Assembly: GCF_008692605.1 (NCBI RefSeq)
Contig: NZ_LFCT01000017.1
Coordinates: 1 to 64,000 of the forward strand
Length of the DNA stretch: 64,000 nucleotides
Direction: 5' to 3'
DNA from: Sphingobium estronivorans
GTDB lineage: Bacteria > Pseudomonadota > Alphaproteobacteria > Sphingomonadales > Sphingomonadaceae
Shown: positions 58,285 to 64,000 of the stretch, one piece after another
Position numbering within the stretch: the first letter of the stretch is position 1
Layout of the letters: each line of letters starts with the position of its first letter
Position numbers and translations under genes: made by a program
Notes under the pieces: model-generated
Database searches by the model: none
The model's input: only the letters and a program-made list of their open reading frames with translations
What the model was told of the DNA's origin: nothing

Positions 58285-59837
58285 CACAGTCTACCCTTCG
58301 GGCGCGGCATCATCGCCGCGCCCCCATTTTTTGTACGATCCTGCTTCCGGCGCTGTTGCTGACGACATGGCCCGGACCCGTATTCGCACAATCCGCCGCC
58401 GCTTCAGACGCCGCGCGCACCAGCGTGGCAGGGGAAATCCGGTCATCAGTGAGCGGCAAACTCAGGGATTTCTACGGCCCGCGCGGTTATTGGCCGCTCT
58501 GGATCGAGAAGGGCAAGGTCGGGCCGCAAGGCGATGCATTGATCGGCCTGATCGAAAGCGCGGATGCCGATGGATTGAGGCCCAGGGATTATGATCCCCG
58601 CCAGTTGAGAAGCTTGATGGAGGAGGCCGACGCAAGCGGCGATCCCAAGCTGTTGGCGCGGGCCGACCTTGCCTTTTCCAGGGCCTTTGCGGCGTTGGTC
58701 AGCGACATGCGCAAGCCTTCGCGAAGGGTGAAGGTGCGTTATCTCGATCCGGAGGTGGAGCCTAAGAACGAGGAACCGCGAGATATTTTGCGGGCGGCCG
58801 CCGTGGCGCCATCCTTTGTCGACTATGTGCGCACTATCGGCTGGATGAGTCCCTTCTATGTGAATCTGCGCAATGTGCGAGCCGGTTTTGCGGAGCGCTG
58901 GAGCGGGCTGCCGCAAGACGCCGTGCCGACCGGTGTGAAGATGCGTCCCGGCATGAAGTCCGGCGCGGCGTCCCTGCGCCGACGGCTGGGGCTGGAAAGC
59001 GGCGCGGCCTATGACAAGGCGCTGGTCGCGAAGGTGAAGGCCTTTCAGGGCGACCATGGGTTGAAGGAGGATGGGGTCGCGGGCGCGGCGACGGTTGAGG
59101 CGCTCAACCGGGGCGACGATTATTATGATCGGGCGATCGCGCTCAATCTGGAACGCGCGCGTCTGTTGCCGGGGCCTTATGTGCGTCATGTGGTGGTCGA
59201 TGCGGCCTCCGCGCGGCTCTGGTATTTCAGCAAGGGGGAGCAGGACGGGACGATGAAGGTCGTCGTCGGCGCCAGGGAAAGCCAGACACCGATGATGGCG
59301 GGCATGATCCGCTATGCGACACTGAACCCCTATTGGAACGTGCCCTCTGACCTCGTCGAACGGAAGCTGGCGCCCAGGATGCTGGCGGGGGGCAGCTTCA
59401 CGAAGAAACATTATGAGGCGCTGTCCGACTGGAGCGCCAGTGCGCAGCGGCTCGATCCGACGAGCATCGACTGGCGCGCGGTGGCCGATGGGCGCACCGA
59501 ACTGCGCGTGCGGCAACTGCCCGGCGGCAACAATGCCATGGGGAAGGTCAAGTTCATGTTCCCCAATGATCTGGGCATCTACCTGCACGATACGCCTTCG
59601 CGCGATCTGCTGGCGAAACCGGCGCGGCAGTTCAGCAATGGCTGCGTGCGGCTGGAGGATGCGGAGCGGCTGGGCCGCTGGTTCTTCGGGAAACCGCTCA
59701 AGGCCGACAGCGACGAGCCGGAGCAGCATGAACCGCTGCCCCAGCCGGTGCCGGTGTATCTGACCTATCTGACGGCGGTGCCTTCCGGGGATGGGGTACA
59801 ATTCCTGCCCGACGTCTACGGGCGGGATGCCATGTGA
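58281..59837 (+). CDS. murein L,D-transpeptidase (YcbB/YkuD type)
   Basis: This 518-residue exported enzyme forms 3-3 peptidoglycan crosslinks or attaches proteins. I place the start at CTG 58281 because GGAG lies seven bases upstream and the next residues make a signal peptide (IFCTILLPALLL) ending VFAQ; a TTG at 58356 gives only a truncated signal. A peptidoglycan-binding-type domain (SLRRRLGLESGAAYDKAL) precedes the YkuD domain. The active-site motif is FSNGCVR with Cys at about residue 455 (CTG numbering), and the nearby His is in IYLHDTPS. Upstream is the lipoprotein. Confidence 0.85.
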   Translation: MTQSTLRARHHRRAPIFCTILLPALLLTTWPGPVFAQSAAASDAARTSVAGEIRSSVSGKLRDFYGPRGYWPLWIEKGKVGPQGDALIGLIESADADGLRPRDYDPRQLRSLMEEADASGDPKLLARADLAFSRAFAALVSDMRKPSRRVKVRYLDPEVEPKNEEPRDILRAAAVAPSFVDYVRTIGWMSPFYVNLRNVRAGFAERWSGLPQDAVPTGVKMRPGMKSGAASLRRRLGLESGAAYDKALVAKVKAFQGDHGLKEDGVAGAATVEALNRGDDYYDRAIALNLERARLLPGPYVRHVVVDAASARLWYFSKGEQDGTMKVVVGARESQTPMMAGMIRYATLNPYWNVPSDLVERKLAPRMLAGGSFTKKHYEALSDWSASAQRLDPTSIDWRAVADGRTELRVRQLPGGNNAMGKVKFMFPNDLGIYLHDTPSRDLLAKPARQFSNGCVRLEDAERLGRWFFGKPLKADSDEPEQHEPLPQPVPVYLTYLTAVPSGDGVQFLPDVYGRDAM

Positions 59838-59844
59838 GCTTCCA

Positions 59845-60606
59845 TCAAATCGTGAAGAGCATCCACAGCGCCATCGACACCATCATCAGATTTTCGGTGA
59901 GCGACACAAAGCCCAGCGGCACATTGCTGCCGCCGCCGACGCAGGCGCATTTGAGTTCGCGCTTCTCGATATAGACCGCCTTGAAGACCGACACCGCGCC
60001 GATTCCGCCGATGAACAGCGCGACCGGGATCGACAGCCAGTGGAGCATGCCGGTCAACATCAGTAGGCCCGCGCCCAGTTCCAGGAAGGGATAGGCACGC
60101 CCATAGGGTATATAGCGACGGGCGAGCAGGTCATAGTTCAGGAACATGGTCGCAAAGCGTTCCACATCCTGCAATTTCAGCATGGCGAGCAGCATCATGG
60201 TGATGGCGATGAAGCGTTCCACCGTGGCGACGCCGATCAGCGGCGCGGCGATCAGCCAGCTTGTCGCCAGCGCCAGCAGCGCGCCGACCGCAAACACGGC
60301 GAGAACGGGCCTGTAGCTGGTCGCGGCGGGATCGGCGACCTTCAGACCGAGGAAACGGCGTAGATCGTCATGGCCGCCGATCCGCTGGCCGTCGATGAAG
60401 ATCTGGGGCGTCGTCTTGACGTCATGCGCCGCCTTGAAGGCATCGGTTTCGGCGCGGCTGGTCAGCCAGCGATCCTCAACCTCATAACCCTTGTGCTTGA
60501 GCAGCCAACGCGCCTTCAGGCCATAGGGGCAGACATGGCCCGGCATCACCATGCGGTAGAGCGTGGCGCGTTTGGCCGGGGTCGTGGCGGCGGCGGAGGT
60601 CGTCAT
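59845..60606 (-). CDS. glutaredoxin domain fused to MauE-type membrane domain
   Basis: This 253-residue protein has an N-terminal glutaredoxin-like domain with CPYG at 26-29 (single active Cys, no second Cys), KTTPQIFIDG with cis-Pro, then a membrane part of four segments from about residue 95 (VLAVFAVGALLALATSW onward) resembling MauE/DoxX redox-associated proteins, and a Cys pair in KCACVGGG. Electron transfer between a thiol donor and membrane is likely. A mer-operator-like site and divergent MerR-type gene precede it. ATG 60606 is chosen over 60645. The substrate is unknown. Confidence 0.8.
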   Translation of the reverse strand: MTTSAAATTPAKRATLYRMVMPGHVCPYGLKARWLLKHKGYEVEDRWLTSRAETDAFKAAHDVKTTPQIFIDGQRIGGHDDLRRFLGLKVADPAATSYRPVLAVFAVGALLALATSWLIAAPLIGVATVERFIAITMMLLAMLKLQDVERFATMFLNYDLLARRYIPYGRAYPFLELGAGLLMLTGMLHWLSIPVALFIGGIGAVSVFKAVYIEKRELKCACVGGGSNVPLGFVSLTENLMMVSMALWMLFTI

Positions 60607-60643
60607 GGCATCGTTTCCCTTGGAATAAAATCCGATGCTGCCC

Positions 60644-60674
60644 ATATGGGTTCCGTACTATGGTACGGAGTCAA
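60644..60674 (-). promoter_or_regulatory. MerR-type operator-promoter
   Basis: Minus-strand TTGACT at 60674-60669, a perfect dyad TCCGTAC...GTACGGA (60652-60669 on the plus strand) and a minus-10-like element (CCATAT, or CATATG one base further) with a 19-20-base spacer form the overspaced promoter typical of MerR regulation, upstream of the glutaredoxin gene. The dyad closely resembles the mercury-resistance operator as I recall it from Tn21-type mer. The dyad also covers the GGAG before the regulator's ATG. Confidence 0.75.
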
Positions 60675-60676
60675 GC

Positions 60677-61078
60677 ATGGCAATGACGATTTCTGGTCTG
60701 GCGCGCGCAGGCGGCGTGGGGATCGAGACGGTGCGCTTCTATCAGCGGCGGGGTTTGCTCGACAGGCCGGATCGGCCGGAGAGTGGCGGGATTTCCGGCG
60801 GGGTGCGGCGCTATGCGGATGAGGATGTGCGGCGGTTGAGGTTCATCCGTTCGGCGCAGGCGGCGGGCTTCACGCTGGAGCAGATCGGGGAATTGCTGCG
60901 ATTGGACGCCGGGCAGGATCGGACACGGGCGCGGGAACTGGCGGCGGAGCGATTGGCGGCGCTGGATCTCAAAATCGCGGAATTGCAGACGGCGCGGGAT
61001 AGCCTGCGGCGATTGGCGAGCGCCTGCCATGCCTCGGAAGAGGGGCCTTGCCCGATTATCGCAGCGTTTGAGGAGTAG
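60677..61078 (+). CDS. MerR-family metal/redox-type regulator
   Basis: This 133-residue protein has the N-terminal winged helix (GVGIETVRFYQRRGLL) and a long dimer helix. A C-terminal metal-loop-like segment has Cys117 and Cys125 in ACHASEEGPCPIIAAFEE, close to the mercury regulator's CxnCPLIA loop. The position of Cys82 in mercury MerR is Arg82 here, so a three-Cys Hg(II) site is not complete. It is divergent from the glutaredoxin-MauE gene and probably controls it. The effector may be another metal or a thiol-reactive species. Confidence 0.85.
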   Translation: MAMTISGLARAGGVGIETVRFYQRRGLLDRPDRPESGGISGGVRRYADEDVRRLRFIRSAQAAGFTLEQIGELLRLDAGQDRTRARELAAERLAALDLKIAELQTARDSLRRLASACHASEEGPCPIIAAFEE

Positions 61079-61093
61079 CCTTCACCCCGTTCC

Positions 61094-61564
61094 TCAGAAG
61101 CCCGCCATCAGTCCGTCGATGGCGCCTTGCAGGATGTAACTGGCTGCGAGCTTGTCCACCAATTCGTCCCGCCGCGCCCGGCTCGCGTCAGCCTCCAGCA
61201 ACGTCCGCGTCACCGCCTGCGTCGACCAGCGTTCGTCCCAGAGCAGGATCGGCAAACCCAGATCGGCTATATTGCGGCCAAAGGCACGGCTGGCCTGGCT
61301 GCGCGGGCTTTCGCTGCCGTCGAGGTTGAGCGGCAGGCCGATCACGACGCCCTTCACTTGCTGCTGTTCCATGAAGGCGGCCAGCGCGATCTTGTCCTTG
61401 CTGAACTTGCCCCGGCTGACGGTGTGCGCCGGGCTGGCGATGGACCAGCCCGCATCGCAGAGCGCAAGGCCGATGGTCTTGGTGCCGACGTCCAGCCCGA
61501 TCAGGCGGCCGCCATGGGGCAGGGCTTCGCGGAAGATCGCGCGTTCGGCGGTGAGGATGGTCAT
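61094..61564 (-). CDS. ruvX: RuvX/YqgF Holliday junction resolvase-type nuclease
   Basis: This 156-residue RNase H-fold protein matches Yqg[18 protein letters not shown] at the N-terminus and [38 protein letters not shown]. The family is a pre-16S rRNA maturation nuclease or Holliday junction resolvase. It ends 15 bases from the MerR-type gene and starts two bases after the DUF3089 gene stop, so it is co-transcribed with that gene. Confidence 0.9.
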   Translation of the reverse strand: MTILTAERAIFREALPHGGRLIGLDVGTKTIGLALCDAGWSIASPAHTVSRGKFSKDKIALAAFMEQQQVKGVVIGLPLNLDGSESPRSQASRAFGRNIADLGLPILLWDERWSTQAVTRTLLEADASRARRDELVDKLAASYILQGAIDGLMAGF

Positions 61565-61566
61565 GC

Positions 61567-62739
61567 TTACTTCTTCAAAAAGGCGGCGAGCCGCTGCTTT
61601 GCGTCCTCGCGGACATCGGCCCAGAACAGCGCATAGTCATAGACGTGATAATTATTGCCCGGCAAGGTGAACGGCCCCATGTCGACTGGTTCCCCGATCA
61701 TCAGAACGCCGCTGGCATCGCACCGCGCGGGAACGATGCCGGGAAGCAGGCGCGCCGGCTTTTCCGCATCGCGGGCGTCCAGCGTGCCGCGATTGGCGCT
61801 GGCCGGCGCGGCTCCATTGACGACGCCGGTGATCGGATTGGTGCAGAGCATGTGCGTGCCCTTATGCGGCTTGCCGGTGAAACTGGGCTTGCGTTCGAAG
61901 CTTTCGATCACGGGAGAGGGATCGGCTGGCTCCGCATAGCTTTGCCAGCTCATGATGCAATGCGACTGATCGCGCCGTGCGCAGGCGGGAAGGCCGAGGG
62001 CTGGGAGGTCCGCTTCGACCGAGACTGGCCAGCCCACGGCGTAGACGGCGGCGATCCGGTCAGCGACGGGCTTGCCCGCGACCTGGTCTTTCAGCAGTTG
62101 GAGCAGGTGGCGCGACCCCTGGCTATGGGCGGCGAGGATCAGCGGGCCTTCGGGATTGGCCTTGAGGAAGGCGGCGAAGGCTTGGCTCACGTCGCGATAG
62201 GCGAGGGCAAGGGCCTGATCGCCCGCGGGCTTGTCGGTCAGGAAGGCGCCGTAATTGGCCTGGCGATAGCGGGGCGCCCAGATCGCACCGATCCCGTTGA
62301 AGGCGCTCGCCTGATTTTTCACGAAGCGGCGGGCGGTGGTCAGTGGTTCCCGATCGTCCAGCCGCATGTTCCAATGCGCATCGCCCAGCGTGGTGATGTA
62401 GGATGTCGGGTGGATGAAGAAGACCGCCGCTTTTTCCGCGGACGGGGCATCCTTCATTCCTTCCGGGGTCCAGAGCGCGGGATTGTCCTTCACCATGTCG
62501 GGACGGGCGATCCACATCTTCGGATCGTCATAGGCATTGGCGGGGAGTGGCGCGATCTGCGCAAGGGCTTCCCGCGGCACCATCACCATGCGGATCAGTT
62601 CCATGCCCCAGACCCGATAAACCAGCGATGCCCCGATCACGAGCACGATCAGCCCGGCAACGACGTAGAGGAACTTGCGGGCCAACAGGCGCTCTCCATG
62701 GTGGTTGGTATGTTTCTCTGTCTGGCGGAAGCGTGCCAT
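61567..62739 (-). CDS. DUF3089 lipase-like protein, membrane anchored
   Basis: This 390-residue protein has an N-terminal membrane anchor ([19 protein letters not shown]) and a predicted alpha/beta hydrolase domain with nucleophile motif AHSQGS (GxSxG variant) and [10 protein letters not shown], as in DUF3089. Function is unproven; some members may be lipase-like. ATG 62739 is used over 62760. It is divergent from gatC across a gap of about 47 bases. Confidence 0.75.
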   Translation of the reverse strand: MARFRQTEKHTNHHGERLLARKFLYVVAGLIVLVIGASLVYRVWGMELIRMVMVPREALAQIAPLPANAYDDPKMWIARPDMVKDNPALWTPEGMKDAPSAEKAAVFFIHPTSYITTLGDAHWNMRLDDREPLTTARRFVKNQASAFNGIGAIWAPRYRQANYGAFLTDKPAGDQALALAYRDVSQAFAAFLKANPEGPLILAAHSQGSRHLLQLLKDQVAGKPVADRIAAVYAVGWPVSVEADLPALGLPACARRDQSHCIMSWQSYAEPADPSPVIESFERKPSFTGKPHKGTHMLCTNPITGVVNGAAPASANRGTLDARDAEKPARLLPGIVPARCDASGVLMIGEPVDMGPFTLPGNNYHVYDYALFWADVREDAKQRLAAFLKK

Positions 62740-62786
62740 GCGCGCAAGGACTTGAAGCAAGGGTGCGCCAATGGTAGCGGCGGCCC

Positions 62787-63074
62787 ATGTCGATAGACCT
62801 TCAGACCGTGAAAAAGATCGCCAGCCTCTCGCGCATTTCGGTGACCGACGCCGAAGCCGAAGCGATGGTACCGGAACTCAACAACATCCTGGGCTGGGTG
62901 GAGCAATTGGGCGAGGTGGACGTGACCGGCATTGAGCCGATGACCGCCGTCATCCCCAATCATCAGCGCCTGCGCGAGGACGCCGTTACCGACGGCGATG
63001 TGCGCGACAAGGTGCTGGCCAATGCGCCGCAGGCTGAGCATGGCTTCTTCGCCGTGCCGAAGGTGATCGAATAA
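62787..63074 (+). CDS. gatC: aspartyl/glutamyl-tRNA amidotransferase subunit C
   Basis: GatC (95 residues) is the small belt subunit that stabilises GatA and GatB. The sequence [34 protein letters not shown] and ends with a VTDGDV...[18 protein letters not shown] segment, typical. Its stop shares one base with the gatA start (TAATG). Confidence 0.94.
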   Translation: MSIDLQTVKKIASLSRISVTDAEAEAMVPELNNILGWVEQLGEVDVTGIEPMTAVIPNHQRLREDAVTDGDVRDKVLANAPQAEHGFFAVPKVIE

Positions 63075-64000
63075 TGAGCAATAATCTTACTGATCTGACG
63101 GTCGCGGAAATCCGCGACGGCTTCCGTGGCGGCGATTTTTCGGCGCGGGAAGTGGCTGAGGCGTTCAATGCCAATGTGGCGGGCGCCAAGGCGCTGAACG
63201 CCTTCATCGTCGAGACGCCGGAAAAGGCACTGGAAGCCGCCGATGCCGCCGACAAGGCGAAGGCGGCCGGCGAGGCGCTGGGCGCGCTCGCTGGCGTGCC
63301 GATCGGCATGAAGGACCTGTTCTGCACCGAGGGCGTGCAGACGACCGCCGCCAGCCACATGCTGGAAGGCTTCACGCCGACTTATGAGTCCACCGTTTCG
63401 GGCAAGCTCTGGGCAGCGGGCGCGGGCATGTTGGGCAAGCTCAACCTCGACCAGTTCGCCATGGGGTCGTCCAACGAGACGAGCTATTATGGCAATGTGA
63501 TCTCGCCGTGGCGGCGTGGCGGCGGTGACAATGCCGCGCTGGCGCCGGGTGGTTCCTCGGGTGGTTCTTCGTCGGCCATCGCGGCGCGGCTCTGCCCGGC
63601 GGCGACCGGGACCGATACGGGCGGCTCGATCCGCCAGCCCGCCGCCTTCACCGGCATTTCGGGCATCAAGCCGACCTATGGCCGTTGCTCGCGCTGGGGC
63701 ATCGTGGCTTTCGCCTCGTCGCTCGATCAGGCCGGGCCCATGGCGCGGACGGTGCGCGACAATGCGATCCTGCTGGAAACCATGTCGGGCTTCGATCCCA
63801 GGGATTCGACGTCGCTCGATCTGGCCGTGCCGCAGTGGGAAGCTAACCTCACGAGCGATCTCAAGGGCAAGAAGGTCGGCATTCCCAAGGAATATCGCCC
63901 CGATGGCCTGAACGCCGAAATCGCGGCGCTGTGGGATCGCGGCATCGAATGGCTGAAGGATGCGGGTGCCGAGGTTGTGGAAGTGTCGCTGCCGCACACG
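63074..64000 (+). CDS. gatA: aspartyl/glutamyl-tRNA amidotransferase subunit A, partial
   Basis: The first 309 residues of GatA are inside the window; the 3' end is cut. GatA is the glutaminase that supplies ammonia for converting Glu-tRNA-Gln and Asp-tRNA-Asn. The Ser-cis-Ser-Lys triad is visible: Lys80 in GMKDLF, Ser162 in GGSSGG, and nucleophile Ser185 in DTGGS. The N-terminal [14 protein letters not shown] segment is typical. gatB presumably follows. Confidence 0.95.
   Translation, partial: MSNNLTDLTVAEIRDGFRGGDFSAREVAEAFNANVAGAKALNAFIVETPEKALEAADAADKAKAAGEALGALAGVPIGMKDLFCTEGVQTTAASHMLEGFTPTYESTVSGKLWAAGAGMLGKLNLDQFAMGSSNETSYYGNVISPWRRGGGDNAALAPGGSSGGSSSAIAARLCPAATGTDTGGSIRQPAAFTGISGIKPTYGRCSRWGIVAFASSLDQAGPMARTVRDNAILLETMSGFDPRDSTSLDLAVPQWEANLTSDLKGKKVGIPKEYRPDGLNAEIAALWDRGIEWLKDAGAEVVEVSLPHT

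Overview
The window looks like chromosomal core DNA of a sphingomonad (Alphaproteobacteria, order Sphingomonadales, close to Sphingobium or Sphingomonas). This is inferred from high GC, dense short-gap operons, a yqeY-dnaG-rpoD block beside carA, a pyruvate dehydrogenase E1-beta with a fused lipoyl domain, DUF4170 and DUF3089 proteins, TadE/TadG-like proteins and a MoxR/von Willebrand A pair. I see no rRNA, tRNA, CRISPR array, insertion sequence, prophage or integrase.

Layout. 1-5.2 kb: nadK and moaA, a degenerate-GGDEF/EAL cyclic-di-GMP protein and two envelope proteins. 5.2-15.2 kb: repair and translation genes (mfd, sdhE, recG, tyrS) with an MscS channel, a PilZ protein and anmK. 15.2-22.9 kb is the most accessory-like part: a secreted protein made of 9-residue repeats, an outer-membrane protein, a von Willebrand A protein, a frameshifted chemoreceptor, a secreted unknown, a GFA protein, a MoxR ATPase and an unknown. 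22.9-33.7 kb: rpoD, dnaG, yqeY, then divergent carA, an RraB-like gene, carB, greA and a rhomboid. 33.8-36.1 kb: DUF4170 and a four-gene stress-type membrane protein cluster. 36.3-40.5 kb: eno, ftsB, pdhA, pdhB. 40.6-43.8 kb: three TadE/TadG-like proteins. 43.9-49.4 kb: a squalene/phytoene-synthase-like protein, an EF-hand protein, trmFO, a dicarboxylate symporter and an M20 peptidase. 49.4-56.0 kb: branched-chain amino acid genes (leuA, ilvC, ilvN, ilvB) with yceI and an unknown gene between ilvB and ilvN. 56.0-64.0 kb: miaA, serB, a lipoprotein, an L,D-transpeptidase, a glutaredoxin-MauE membrane fusion with divergent merR-type regulator, ruvX, a DUF3089 protein, gatC and the start of gatA.

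How genes work together. The ilvB-ilvN-ilvC-leuA stretch covers acetolactate synthesis, its reductoisomerisation and the first committed leucine step. Upstream of leuA lies a 14-codon leader ORF with five leucine codons and mutually exclusive RNA pairings, a candidate leucine attenuator. pdhA-pdhB give the E1 component of pyruvate dehydrogenase; E2 and E3 are not here. The EAL and PilZ proteins point to cyclic-di-GMP signalling.

The strongest leads are the leuA leader, the mer-operator-like dyad in front of the glutaredoxin-MauE gene with a regulator lacking the Cys82 equivalent, the 9-residue-repeat secreted protein, a probable CTG-initiated L,D-transpeptidase, the single-base frameshift in the chemoreceptor, and divergent miaA/serB start codons that overlap in one CATG. 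All calls come from reading the sequence; no database search was run.
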